A DNA stretch of 64,000 bases from Ligustrum vulgare (lineage: Eukaryota > Streptophyta > Magnoliopsida > Lamiales > Oleaceae), in assembly GCA_963555705.1 (NCBI GenBank), contig OY743171.1, positions 26,778,852-26,842,851 on the forward strand. The letters are read 5' to 3'. Numbering within the stretch: the stretch's first letter is position 1; every line of letters begins with the position of its first letter. The translations under genes and the position numbers were made by a program. The notes beneath the pieces were generated by a model. The model worked only from the letters and a program-made list of their open reading frames with translations. It was not told the origin of the DNA and did not search any database. Shown here piece by piece: positions 1 through 11,517 of the stretch.

Positions 1-2016
1 TGTTGAGTCATGTCATTTTAGAATTGTTGTTAGAACGTATAACAATCAGTTCGCTTTCACATCTTTCGGTGTGAAGTACGATAAAAATTTGTGTAATCAA
101 ACATGGGAATTTATAAATTTAGAGTGCAGCGACAGGTATATCATTATGTTAATCAATTATTACCTCGAACTGATGCAAACCCTTCATACCTGCAATTATA
201 TGTTTATGACACTGAACATGAACTCCATAATCGGCTTCAAAACTCTGATAAATTTCTTGAATCGGTGATACTAAAAATTATCAAGATTTTGAAAGTCAAT
301 CCTTACTCAAGTTTTTTTAGGTCTTTAAATGACAAAAGTAATTTGCACACTCAACGACTTCAAATCAGGTGTGATCCAGGTCTTGACCAATGTGTTTATA
401 ATACACCTTCTGCTTCTCAAGTAGCTGGAATCTGGGTAGAAGATGATTCTTGTGCAGACATTAGAGCCTGTGATATTTCTATTTATGCGCACTCTGGTGA
501 GTGTCATAAAGTTCATTATTATTATGGTTGTTATGATCCTTTACAGTATCCGTTACTATTTCCGTACGGAGAGCCTAGTTGGCATGAAGGCATTGAACGC
601 AGTGAAAGTTCTGTTGGTCAAACCAGTGCCATTGCTAACCAATTGTTAGATCCAAACAATAAGGAATGTCCTGAACAACTTATTCAAGAAGAATCTCAAG
701 GTCAGTTTATGGCTACAACTTTTATCTTTCAATTATTTTGTTTTTATATTAAAAGTTTGTCATATTTACTCGTTCATTTACACTAATGTTTATTTACAGC
801 ACTGAAGTACGGTAAAAAACGGTTCCAAGTCTCATGTAGGGAATACTATTGTTATAGGCTACAGATTCGATCTCCAGGTAACTCTGTATTACTTCATTCT
901 GGTAGACTTCTACAGCAATATTTCGTTGATATGTACATTAAAATAGAGACTTCTAGACTTGATTATTTTCGTCCAAATGAAACTCAAATACGTGCTGAAC
1001 TTTATCAGGGGATAGTTGACAGTGTTGAAAACGGAGAGGATAGAGGACGTATGATTGGGGAAAAAATTGTCTTACCTTAGTCATTTACAAAGCCCTAGAG
1101 ATATGCAAAGCAGGTACAGAGATGGAATGGCTCTTGTCCGATGATTTGGAAAACCAGACATATTTTTAACAATGACTTGCAAACCCAATTGGCTAGAAAT
1201 TAAGGAAGAACTAAAGTATTGTGATGTGTCCCAAAATCGTCCCAATCTTATTGCTCGTGTTTTTAAATCCAAACTTGATGAACTAAAGAACGATATTCTA
1301 CTGAAACATGTTTTGGAACCAGTGCCGACTTATATTTATGTGATTGAATTTCAAAAAAGAGGTCTGCCTCATGCACATTTTTTGTTGATTTTTAAGCCAG
1401 TTTTCAAAATTCTTACACCATCCCAAGTCGACAATATTGTATCATGTGAATTACCTAATGAGCACTTGTTTCCTTATTTGCATTCCACTGTTGTTAAGCA
1501 CATGATGTATGGACCTTGTAGCGCTATAAACGAAAAAAAATGTTTGTATGGATGCGAACCAAACTTGTAGAAATAAATATCCACGAGATTACTATACATT
1601 TACTTGTTTTGGTGAAAATTCTTACCCTATCTATAGACGCTTAAACAATGGCCATTCCGTTAAAGTCAGAGGTCACTATCTTGATAATCAATAGGTAGTT
1701 CCTCGTAATCGTTTCCTGACTGCAAAATTTGATAGTCATATTAACGTAGAAATTTGTTCTTCTGTTAAAGCTGTCAAGTATTTGTACAAATATGTTTATA
1801 AAGGCCATGATCGTGTTAGTCTTTCCATGTGTGAAAAACAAACACCTGCTCACATTGACGAGATTTCTGATTTCCAAAATGGCAAATGGATTTCTCCTCC
1901 TGAATCAACTTGGAGAATATTTTCTTTCCCTTTATCTGAGATACATCCAACTGTCATTTCGTTACAATTACATCTTGAAGATCAAAAATTGGTAACATAT
2001 AAAGATAAAGACAGTC
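1..2016 (+). pseudogene. Helitron replicase N-terminal part (broken)
   Basis: A plant Helitron Rep/helicase protein, N-terminal half, which would nick and rejoin single strands during rolling-circle transposition. The first readable block (103-700) is the Helitron N-terminal domain. A likely intron follows at 701-799 (AAG|GTCAGT to TTTACAG), after which the frame resumes from 800. The frame shifts near 1080, where a base seems lost. The block at 1172-1570 carries the HUH-type motif GLPHAHFL at about 1357-1380, followed by a Cys-containing stretch. A further shift leads to 1782-2016 (YVYKGHDR motif). Stops also lie near 1158 and 1693. The gene is then cut by element A at 2017. It is non-functional as it stands. 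Confidence 0.85.
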
Positions 2017-2896
2017 TGATGCAAACCACGTAGCAATTGTAGCTACGCAACCCACAAAATATTGAAATCGACCCAAGAACGTCAAGAAACCACGATTTAT
2101 GGATCCAATTAAAATTAATTGAACCAAGCAATCAACACAATCACAAGAATATATTGACCTCTTGATCACAAGCAATATTAATTCTCACCGAGATTTGAAC
2201 AAACAAGAATAACTCGCAAGTTCAGATTTTATTCAATGAAGAATACAGTTGTTGAAAGCAAAATAGCCTCTCAATAATATTATCAAAGTTCTCCATAATA
2301 ATGAAAATTACATCCCTATAAATAGGGTCAAAACCTAGCTTAAGAGTTTTAATTATACTAGGTAAGAAATTCCTAAAAATATGGAAAGAAATAAAATTAT
2401 AAAAATTACGCTTATTAGCAGTTACGGCCGTGACCAATTTCTTTACGGCCGTAATAAGCTCTCTGTTTAACAGTTACGACCGTGAGACTTTATTTACGGC
2501 CGTAAGTCATATTTTCTGAAAATCATAATTTTACCCGAGGCTGCATTACGGCTGTAACATATGTGAGTTACGGCTGTAAACCCAATTCTTCAACATTTCA
2601 GTTTTTCCACAGTAGACTCGTTACGGCCGTGAGGAGTATAGGTTACGGCCATAATTCTTGAAATTTCACAATTTTCTTCGACAACTTGAATGAGGTTGAT
2701 CCACTCGTCGTTTTGGCTCGGTCCCAACATGGAACTTGCTTCTTTTGATGACACGAACATTGTTTTAGCCATTGTTTCTTGTACTAGCTTGTCCATTGCT
2801 TCATTGGCACTCTTTGTTTGCAATCGAGTCATCGGTCCTCCTTTAATCATCAACGGATCTTTGTACGGGCTTGTATTTGTGGTCTGGATCACATCA
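2017..2896 (-). repeat. Element A, left (3') LTR
   Basis: Matches 12207-13085 along its whole length. Read in element orientation it begins TGATGTGATCC and ends TTGCATCA. Eight ACGGCCGT-type palindromes lie between about 2418 and 2655. The end adjoining the internal region (2590-2892) stays open in the pol direction, so it appears to encode the polyprotein tail. Confidence 0.93.
2590..2896 (-). pseudogene. Pol C-terminal tail encoded inside LTR A
   Basis: About 100 codons open on the minus strand, running from the polypurine tract into the LTR. The tail contains GGPMTRLQTK, which resembles the GPITRLRAKK tail of element C at the same place. A tail of this type (GPxTRxxAKK) is familiar from the C-terminus of this plant gypsy group. 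The reading passes through the first palindromes of the array. No catalytic domain is expected here. The right LTR carries the equivalent but not adjacent copy. Confidence 0.55.
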
Positions 2897-2911
2897 TCCC
2901 CTCCATCTTCG
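2897..2911 (-). promoter_or_regulatory. Polypurine tract of element A
   Basis: The bases just inside the left LTR are pyrimidine-rich on the + strand, so they read as a purine run (GATGGAGGGGA) on the element strand, directly before the 3' LTR. This is the expected site for plus-strand cDNA priming. Confidence 0.75.
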
Positions 2912-3167
2912 AACGGATTTGACCTTGATTATGTACCTGCATCAAATGGAGATAGATCAGAAACATTAAATGAAGCTGAAACATTATACTCACCAGGAAG
3001 ATCTAATTTATAGGCATTTTTTTTTTATCCTTTCAATCACTTGGAATGGACCATCTCCTCGCGGTTGTAACTTTGTGTTTGCGTTGTTCTGGAAACCGCT
3101 TCTTCCTCAAGTGTACCCAAACCCAATCACCGGGTTCAAATATGACGTCTTTTCTTCCTTTGTTAGC

Positions 3168-4190
3168 CTACGATGCATAATGTTCATTTTTATTTTCAAT
3201 TGCCAACCTCACCTTGTCATGGAGTGATTTAACCATTTCAGCCTTTTTCTTTCCATCCAAACTACTTCGTTCATTTACAGGTAAAGGAATTAAATCCAAT
3301 GGTGTTAGGGGATTAAAACCATAAACATTCTCAAATGGCGAACAAGAAGTAGTAGAATGTATAGCCCTATTATATGCAAATTCAATAAATGGTAAACACT
3401 CTTCCCAATTTTTCAGATTTTTACTGATTATGGTGCGCAACAATTGAATCATTGTCCTATTTACTACCTCGGTCTATCCATCGGTCTGTGGGTGACATGT
3501 TGTCGAGAAAAGTAGTTTTGTTCCCAGTTTGTTCCACAAGACTCTCCAAAAATGACTAAGGAATTTAACATCCCTATCCGAGACGATACTTTTAGGAACC
3601 CCATGTAAGCGCATGACTTCCCTAAAGAAAATATCATCTATGTTGGTAGCATCGTCAGTTTTGTGGCATGGTATGAAATGTGCCATTTTGCTAAAGCGAT
3701 ATACTACCACAAAAATCGAATCTCTTCCCTTCTTAGTCCTAGGTAATCCCAAAACAAAATCCATAGAGATATCGACCCAAGGTTCACTAGGAACAGGTAA
3801 AGGCCTATATAATCCATGGGGTTTAATCCTAGATTTAGCCTTCTTGCAAGCAATGCATCTACTACGAACCCGAACTACATCAATCTTCATCTTAGGCCAA
3901 TAGAAATGTTCACTTAACATTTCGATGGTCTTCTTAACCCCAAAATGACTCATTAAACCTCCACTATGGGCCTCTCTCACAAGTAACTCTCTCATTGAAC
4001 ACTTAGGGACACACAATTTATTTTCTCGGAATAAATAATCATCATGTTTAAAGAACATATCCACAACCCCTTTACCACATGAATCATAAATATTAGAAAA
4101 GTCCGGATCATTAGCATACATGTCCTTAACGTATTCAAACGCAAGCAATTTAGAATTTAAAGAAGTTAAAAGAACATACCTTCGAGACAA
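3168..4190 (-). pseudogene. Element A integrase (broken)
   Basis: Ty3/gypsy integrase, which joins the cDNA to host DNA. In reading order there is an HHCC zinc-binding region (H..HFG, then CIACKKAKS), a catalytic core with the first Asp in SMDFVLGLP, the second in VSDRDVKF and the Glu in [13 protein letters not shown], and a C-terminal GDWVWV segment beyond 3168. The frame is the same as the upstream RT. It is cut by a TAG at 3474-3476, where the related sequence of element C has Gln, and a TAG at 3168-3170, where C has Arg. No chromodomain is visible. The protein could not be made full length. Confidence 0.88.
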
Positions 4191-5650
4191 TGCATCTGTC
4201 ACCACAATTTCCTTACCTTGTTTGTACTGGATGACATAGGGAAAGGTTTCGATGAACTCTACCCACCTTGCATGTCTCTTACTCAGCTTAGCTTGACCCC
4301 TCAAATGCTTCAAGGACTCATGATCAGTGTGTATCACGAACTCCCATGGACACAAGTAATGTTGCCATGTCTCCAAAGCGCGCACAAGTGAGTATAACTC
4401 CTTGTCATATGTGGGGTAATTAAGAGCAGCACCTTTTAGTTTTTCACTAAAATAAGCTACTGGCATTCGATCCTGCATTAAAACAGCTCCAATACCTAGT
4501 CCTGAGGCATCACATTCAATCTCAAAAGCCTTGTCAAAGTTAGGGAGTGATAAAACCGGTGCTTTACATAACATATTTTTTATAGTCTCAAATGCATGCT
4601 CCTGTTCTACACCTCATTTAAACCCTACACTTTTTTTGACAATTTCTGTGAATGGTGCGGTAATTGTGCTAAAATCTTTAATAAAGCGCCTATAAAAATT
4701 AGCCAAGCCATGAAAACTTCTAACATCAGTTATGCTTTTAGGTGTTGGTCATTCTTTAATAGCTTTGACTGTTTCTTCATCTACTTCTATCCCTTTAGCA
4801 CTAACCACATAGCCGAGAAACACAACTTTTTCCATGCAAAAACTACACTTTTTAAAATTAGCAAAAAGTTGTTCTTGCCTTAAAACCACAAGCACACACC
4901 TAACATGCTCCACATGCTCATTCAAAGTTTTACTATATATCAAGATATCATCGAAGTAAACTACAACGAATTTACCTATAAATGCACGTAAAACATGATT
5001 CATTAAACGCATAAAAGTGCTAGGTGCATTAGTAAGTCCAAACGACATAACTAACCATTCATACAAGTCATATTTAGTTTTAAAAGCAGTTTTCCACTCA
5101 TCTCCTTCCTTCATTCGAATTTGATGATAACCACTCTTAAGATCAATTTTACTAAATATGCTAGACCCATGCAATTCATCCAACATATCATCTAACCTAG
5201 GAATAGGATGACGATACTTTACCGTTACGTTGTTGATGGCTCTACAATCAACACACATTTTCCAAGTATCGTCCTTTTTGGGTACAAGTAACACAGGTAC
5301 GGCACATAGACTCATGCTCTCCCTTATGTACCCCTTGCTCATCAATTCCTCCACCGCTTTTGAAGCTCCTTCGTCTCCTCGGGATTACTCCTATAAGCAG
5401 GACGGTTTGGAATGACTGCTCCAGGTACAAAATCAATCTGATGCTCAATACCTCGAATGGATGGCAACCCACTAGGTATATCCTTCGGAAATATATCGTC
5501 AAATTCCTGCAAGAGAGAAATAGCAAAACTAGGGAGGGGTATGTTAGTTTTATCAAGGGCAAGGAATGACTCCTTGTACAACAAAAGGACCATTGGTCGA
5601 TTTTTCATGAAAGCCTTCTTGATTTCACTACTTTTGGCATAGAACTTCAC
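4191..5650 (-). pseudogene. Element A reverse transcriptase and RNase H (broken)
   Basis: Reverse transcriptase starts near the FYAKSSEIKKAF segment and includes VPKKDDTW, the [13 protein letters not shown] block, [14 protein letters not shown] and the catalytic motif [11 protein letters not shown]. RNase H follows with its acidic residues in IECDASG, YDKELYS, HTDHESL and VTDALSRR. A one-base loss near 5355-5360 puts the first 100 codons (5342-5650) out of frame with the rest. In-frame TGA codons at 4749-4751 and near 4611 replace positions where Trp is expected (before PTPKS and GVEQE). The coding sense is clear and the decay modest. Confidence 0.92.
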
Positions 5651-6358
5651 TCTTGGTTTTTCTTTTCTGGCACTCTTCGCTCCCTCTCCTTTTTCTGAGG
5701 TATGTACCCCAACACTCTTTTTTTCTCTCGCCTCTCCTTTTTCTTGAGTCGTGGTTCCAACCCTCTTTTCCTATCCTTTTTCTGAGGTCGTGGCCTCAAC
5801 TCTCTTTTTCTCAATATTCTTCACATTTTGTTCTTCATCACTTTTCAATTTAACTTAATCTGCATAAACTTGTGATGGTGTCAATGGCGTAAGTGTAATT
5901 TTTCTCTCATCCTCGGTAAAACTATATCTATTTTTATACCCGTCATGTGTCACCTTCCTATCATACTGCCAAGGCCTACCCAACAAAATGTGCCCGACTT
6001 GCATAGGAACCACATCACACATCACTTCATCCATATAGCTACCAATCGAAAAGTTTACTAACACCCTCCTATTCACCTTAATTTCACTATCATTTAACCA
6101 CTGAAGTCTATAAGGTGATGGATGCTTCAACAATGGTAATCCTAACTTCTCAATTAGTGTGGTGCTAGCAACATTTGTACAACTACCACCGTCAATAATC
6201 ATACTACATACATTGTCTTGGATGCGACACCGTGTATGAAATATGTTCTCCCTTTGTTGCTCCACGTCATCCATGTTGACTTTAGCACTAAGGGCTCGCC
6301 TCGCTACTAATAACGGTCCATGCTCCCCGAATAACAATTCCTCATTATCACTAGCTTC
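5651..6358 (-). pseudogene. Element A protease and repetitive linker
   Basis: A retropepsin-like aspartic protease region (5855-6337) with IIDGGSCTNVAS as the active-site region and GHILLGRPW near the end, in the same frame as gag and the start of RT. It would cut the gag-pol polyprotein. A stop at 5855-5857 separates it from a linker (about 5651-5850) made of degenerate repeats of a TTSEKG-type peptide, also seen in element B. A TAG at 6359 separates it from gag. The layout implies one continuous gag-pol frame in the ancestor. Confidence 0.85.
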
Positions 6359-7361
6359 CTACAAAGCGGGCATGTCGCTATAGTCCTCTTCATCGCTGCC
6401 ACTTTCCCAAGCTCCTTCTACTCGCAAGGTAATGACACGCCTATTAGGGCATTGGGAAGCCACATGTCCTCTTCCCAAGCATTTGAAGCATTGGATATCT
6501 CTACTCCTAGATGGTTGAGACTCCCCTTTGGGTGGAAATTTGTTAACGGACTCCTCCTTTCCCTTGGGTACCTCAATCTTCCCCTTCGAAACAGCCCCAA
6601 CTCCTTTATTTTCCCACCTCGGCTTCCAAGACGAATTAGAACCCGAAGAACCCGACCGATACTTAGTTGTTCCTTTTCTCTTCAATTGCTTCTCCACTTT
6701 CATGGCCATATGTAGCATATCTTCTAACTCCACATAGTGTTGCAATTCGACCACATTTGCTATTTCTTTATTCATCCCATTCAAGAAATGGGCCATAGTG
6801 GCCTCCTCATCCTCCTCCACATTGGCTCTAAGCATTAACATCTCCATCTCCTTATGATAATCATCAATACTCTTAGAACCTTGGTAGAGACTTTGCAGTT
6901 TTTGATGAAGTTCCCTATGGTAATGACTAGGGACAAATCTCTTCCTCATGACAGCCTTTAATTCACCCCATATACTAATAGGTCTCTCACGATTTCGCCT
7001 CCTAGAAGTTTCTAATTGATCCCACCAAGTAAGTGCATAATCGGTGAATTCAAGAACCGCAACCTTAACCTTTTTCTCCTCCGTATAGCTGTAGCAATCG
7101 AATATCAACTCAATCCTTTTCTCCCACTCTAAATATTGTTCTGGATCACTCCGACCCTTAAAGGAAGGAATAGTTGTTTTGATATTACTCATGCCACGAT
7201 CCTGTCGATCCTCAACAACCTCTATCTCGTCGTTCATACCTAACCCCTCTATCCATAAGTGCCCCATCATCATACTCATCAAATTCATCTTCTTTCTCCG
7301 TCTATATCCTATGACCACGCCCCAATCGTCTCGCACATTGGGCGCTTCCCTAGGTCGCTCT
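6359..7361 (-). pseudogene. Element A gag, main part
   Basis: Gag capsid/nucleocapsid protein. The capsid-like region has FKGRSDPEQYLEWEKRIELIF and WWDQLETSRRRNRERPI. A nucleocapsid CCHC knuckle, CFKCLGRGHVASQC, lies near 6440-6485. The open frame runs out of gag into element B at 7362. When B and one GCTCT duplication are removed it joins in frame to the N-terminal piece at 11518-11635, so B split a continuous gag. A TAG at 6359 ends the frame before the protease. Confidence 0.9.
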
Positions 7362-8195
7362 TGATATGATCCCGGGAGGGGGTCACAACGAACACGCGGA
7401 ATTAAACGAAACAAAGATAGGAAAGATCCAGATTCAGCCAAGAAACACAAGAACACAATAATTAAAATACTGGAAAAGTTAAAATTGACGATAGGACCTG
7501 GACCCAACAATCACGACGCAATAAATTGATGCTGCGGATTGAAGAACCGAGGTTTTCGAAACGCCACAAGGGATGCCAAACTCCTTGACAAGTTTCTGAT
7601 TGGAACGCCACAAATATTCAAGAAAATATTTGATATTTCTATGAATTCTTCTTCAAGAACAAGAAAAAGGAATCCTCCTTTTCGAGAGAGAAAATTCTCA
7701 CATTCATGCAATAATATCCAAGTTGTTGTTTAATAATGAAAAACAAAGCAATATAATGTAAAAACTGACCTAACTAGGGTTTTCCGCTAATTTGGGCCCA
7801 AAACATAAAAGTAATTAATAAAAACAGAATTAAATTAAAAAAACGCGAAATCTGGAAAATTAGATGTTACGGCCGTAAAAATGTCACTTACGGCCGTAAG
7901 TGACTCTCTGTTAATGAGTTACGACCGTAAGAAGAACTCTCACGGCCGTAAGTATCACTTTGCTGAATTACTTCAATTTCACCAAAGAAGGAGTTACGGC
8001 CGTGAACTATAGTCTTACGGCCGTAAGTATAAAATTTCTGGAATTCTTGCTTTTGACCCGAGGGGCTGTTACGGCCGTGAATGTGCCTTTGGCCTCCAAA
8101 CCTTGCCCCTTTGATTCGGCTCGACCCCTTCGTCTTCTCGGCTCGATTCCAACATGAAACTTGTGCCGTTTCCCGCGTAGATCACTGTCACATCA
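7362..8195 (-). repeat. Element B, left LTR
   Basis: Begins TGATATGATCCCGGG and ends CACATCA on the + strand, then a pyrimidine run TCCCCCC (purine tract on the element strand) at 8196-8205. Compared with the right copy it lacks about 50 bp near its inner end and about 23 bp around one palindrome. Seven ACGGCCGT-type palindromes lie between 7865 and 8082. Confidence 0.9.
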
Positions 8196-8995
8196 TCCCC
8201 CCTTTCTTGGAAAGGATTCGACCTCGAATCCTTATATGGCATCTCCTTTATGTATCTCTTTCTTTCGTTGGTTCGAGGGGCCTGTTCATGTTTTGTGCTA
8301 TCCGTCATCCTTTGTGGCTGTTCTGTCCGGTGATTAACTTTCCTTTTGGCCTTAGTTTGGTAAGTTGATTGTAGTACTTGCAAAACAGAATTAGCCAAAC
8401 TAGGGAGGGATGTGTTAGCAAATGCAAGTAAACTCATTTTTGTGGTGGACTCTCTTTTCTTTTTCTTTTTACTCTCAAGCTCAAATTTTTCTGAGGTCGT
8501 GGCCTCAACTCTCTTGTTTTCACTTTCCACACCCTCTCCTTTTTCTGAGGTCGTGGCCTCAACGCTCTTATTTTTTTCCTCAAACTCGCTCTTTATTTTC
8601 AATTGGTCCTCTTGGACCTCTTTAGGTGATAACGGAGCAAGAGTGATCATTTTTCCACCCCTCACAAAGGAATATCGATTTTTGAACCCATCATGCACCA
8701 CTCTCCTATCATGTTGCCATGGCCTTCCCAATAAAATATGCCCAACATGCATTGGGACCACATCACACACAACCTCATCTCTATAACCCCCAATGGTGAA
8801 TTTAATATTAACCTGCTTGTTCACCTTAAGTTCTCCCGACTCGGTTAACCACTATAATTTATAGGGGTTGGGGTGTTTCACCTTAGGCAATCCCAACTTC
8901 TCCACCAATAATGTACTAACCACATTAGTACAACTTCCCCCGTCAATTACCATCCCACAAACCTTTTCCCTACCAAACACCTAGTGTGGAAAAGA
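8069..8995 (-). pseudogene. Element B protease fused to pol tail
   Basis: From 8824 leftward one 251-codon frame joins the end of the protease (GHILLGRPW), the TTSEKG-type linker, the start of the RT leader (LPSLANSVLQVLQ) and then directly a segment SRSNPFQERGDD that lies at the pol C-terminus. It runs on through the purine tract into the LTR. RT, RNase H and integrase have been removed with the frame kept. The protease N-terminal part (8825-8995, with an IDGGSCTN-like region) is shifted in frame and has a stop near 8852. The fusion could be an ancestral feature of this non-autonomous lineage. Confidence 0.75.
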
Positions 8996-10329
8996 TTATC
9001 CCGCTGTTCATCAATTTCAACCATCTTAGTTCGAGAACTTAGGACACGTCTATTCACAAAGGATTCTTTCACCGCATAAGTTAACCCCTCTTCATCGCTA
9101 CTACTAGCCCCAACATCTACTAACTTAGGCATTCCCTCAAATTCATCCTCAGAACTAATTTCACTATTATCACGCAAGAGCATTACTTTCTTATTTGGAC
9201 ACTGTAATGCTATATGGCCCGACCCCAAACACTTAAAGCACTTAATATTTCTATCCCTAGTAGGTTGAGAATCAGAAATATTTTTACCTTTAGTTGTAAG
9301 TTCCTCCTTTCCCTTTGGGACGTGCTCATCATTGTGATCCTTCCTCGGTTGTGATGTAGGATAAGTTCCCGGTGATTGTTTAGATGTCCCCTTTCGCCTT
9401 AATTGCCTTTCCACCTTCATTGACATGTGCACCATGTCTTCCAGTTCCACATAATGTTGTAACTCAACGATGTTTGCAATATCTCTATTCAGCCCACTCA
9501 AAAATCTAGCCATTGTAGCTTCCCGATCCTCCACCACGTTGGCCCTAATCATGGCTACCTCCATGTCTCTATGATATTCCTCTACACTCCTAGAACCTTG
9601 CGTGAGCCCCTACAACCTTTGATAGATATCCCTATGATAGTGGCTTGGGACAAACCTCTTCCTCATGATGATTTTCATCTCACGCCATGTATCCACCGGC
9701 CCCTCACCGTTTCTCCTTCGATCCTTTACCAACTGATCCCACCAATTAATGGCATAATCGGCGAACTCAACAACCGCTAACTTCACCTTCTTTCCTTCAG
9801 AATAATTGTGTCAATCAAACATCAATTCTACCTTCTTCTCCCAATCTAGGTAAGCCTCCGGATCACTCCTCCCATGAAAAGGTGGAATAGACATTTTTAT
9901 TTTACCTAGATTATCATCTATCTCATCCCGATCACCACGATCTCTTCTATTCCTTCTCCTCCTTACACTAGCCACAGATGATTGGACACTACTTCCTTCA
10001 CTCGTATACTCTTCATCATCAAACCCATATCCAACCCTTTGATTATGTCTCCCCCTATGATCTCTTCGGTCTTCCCTCCTAGCTCTAGGACCCGCATGAG
10101 TTTGTTCCCTACGCAACTTATTAATAGTTTCTTCCCGCCTATCCATCCTAGTCATCAACTTCTCAAATTGCTCATTTAAAGTCTCCATCACACCTACAAC
10201 ATTGTTATTCACCCTATTCATACCTTCCAGTCGTTTGTTGTGGCCCGTTGATGAAGCTGCTGGCTCCCTTCTGTAAATTTCCTGGTTGTCCCCAACTGAT
10301 GAAGATGATGAATCCCGTCTGCTAGACAT
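8947..10329 (-). pseudogene. Element B gag (two stops)
   Basis: The start ATG at 10329 gives MSSRRDSSSSS, followed by an Arg-rich N-terminal region, the capsid block PPFHGRSDPEAYLDWEKKVELMFD, and a CCHC knuckle CFKCLGSGHIALQC near 9190-9240. The frame is broken by a TGA near 9811, a TAG near 9611 (Gln expected) and a shift near 8990. It is clearly homologous to gag of A and C but not a recent copy of either. It would supply the particle protein for a non-autonomous element. Confidence 0.88.
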
Positions 10330-10534
10330 TATTAATCTTCACAGAAATAAGTAGTATATACCTCGCAAAAATATATCACTCGTGTATCACTCAAAATCCC
10401 CCTTCCAAGCACTTCAGAAACAGTCCAAGAACTAAAGTAAGGGTAGGACACGATAAGACAAGAGTAAGAACAAGAAAACTTGGAAATTGAGACAAATCCG
10501 GAATATTCGGGGATAAATATGAAATTGAGACAAA

Positions 10535-10620
10535 TCATCAAATTCATCTTCTTTCTCCGTCTCTATCCTATGACCACGCTCCAATCGTCTCGCACATTGG
10601 GCGCTTCCCTAGGCCGCTCT
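10535..10620 (-). repeat. Duplicated 86-bp piece of A gag inside B
   Basis: This stretch is nearly identical to 7276-7361, the A gag sequence left of B, including the GCTCT target site directly before the LTR. It stands where B should have its primer-binding site and the start of its leader. The join to B leader sequence is at ATCATCAAATTC. The simplest explanation is unequal crossing-over between two B-bearing chromatids, one carrying a solo LTR. Confidence 0.8.
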
Positions 10621-11517
10621 TGATGTGATCCCGGGAGGGGGTCACAATTAACACGCATAATTAAACGAAACAAAGATAGGAAAGATCCAGATTCAGCCAA
10701 GAAACACAAGAACACAATAATTAAAATACTGGAAAAATTAAAATTGACGATAGGACCTGGACCCAACAATCACGACGCAATAAATTGATGCTGCGGATTG
10801 AAGAACCGAGGTTTTCGAAACGCCACAGGGGATGCCAAACTCCTTGACAAGTTTCTGATTGGAACCCCACAAATATTCAAGAAAATATTTGATAAGTTCT
10901 ATGAATTGTTCTTCAAGAACAAGAAAAATGAATCCTCCTTTTCAAGAGAGAAAATTCTCACATTCATGCAATAATATCCAAGTTGTTGTTTCATAATGAA
11001 AAACAAAGCAATATAATGTAAAAACTGACCTAACTAGGGTTTGCCGCTAATTTGGGCCCAAAACATAAAAGTAATTAATAAAAATGGAATTAAATTAAAA
11101 AAACGCGAAATCTGGAAAATTAGATGTTACGACCGTAAAAATGTCACTTAAGGCCGTAAGTGACTCTCTGTTAATGAGTTACGGCTGTAACAAGAACTCT
11201 CACGACCGTAAGTATCACTTTGCTGAATTACTTCAATTTCACCAGAGAAGGAGTTACGGCCGTGAACTATAGTCTTACGGCCGTAAGTATAAAAATTCTG
11301 GAATTCTTGCCTTTGACCCGAGGGGCTGTTACGGCCGTGAACAACTGATTTTACGGCCGTGAATGTGCCTTTGGCCTCCAAACCTTGCCCCTTTGATTCG
11401 ACTCGAGGTCTTCTCGGCTCGATTCCAACATGAAACTTGTGCCGTTTCCCGCGTAAATCACTGTCACATTGCCGATAGGTCGACTTCTCCTTTAGTCTCC
11501 TACTTCGGATCACATCA
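10621..11517 (-). repeat. Element B, right LTR
   Basis: Begins TGATGTGATCCCGGG and ends GGATCACATCA on the + strand, 897 bp. Read on the element strand it starts TGATGTGATCC like A and D, so this copy keeps the full 5' end that the left copy has lost. It carries the palindrome array between about 11125 and 11365, with several sites changed by single transitions. Confidence 0.9.

Larger units (their letters stand above)
7362..11517 (-). mobile_element. Non-autonomous gypsy element B inside gag of A
   Basis: Flanked by an exact target duplication GCTCT (7357-7361 and 11518-11522). LTR copies lie at 7362-8195 and 10621-11517. Inside are only gag, protease, the linker and the end of pol; RT, RNase H and most of integrase are missing. 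No primer-binding site stands beside the right LTR. Instead, 10535-10620 repeats the A gag sequence that flanks the left LTR, which points to recombination after insertion. B must have moved with enzymes supplied by relatives. Confidence 0.9.

Noticed and set aside
2418..2655. Palindromes as a CRISPR or restriction-like defence feature
   Set aside because: Plant nuclear context, within LTRs, with irregular spacing and no associated genes; treated as an LTR array instead.
10563..10769. Open frame MLGPGPIVNFNF on minus strand, also at 7510
   Set aside because: It arises inside the B LTR; at 7510 it only appears fused to gag because the LTR stays open there. No evidence for a separate gene.
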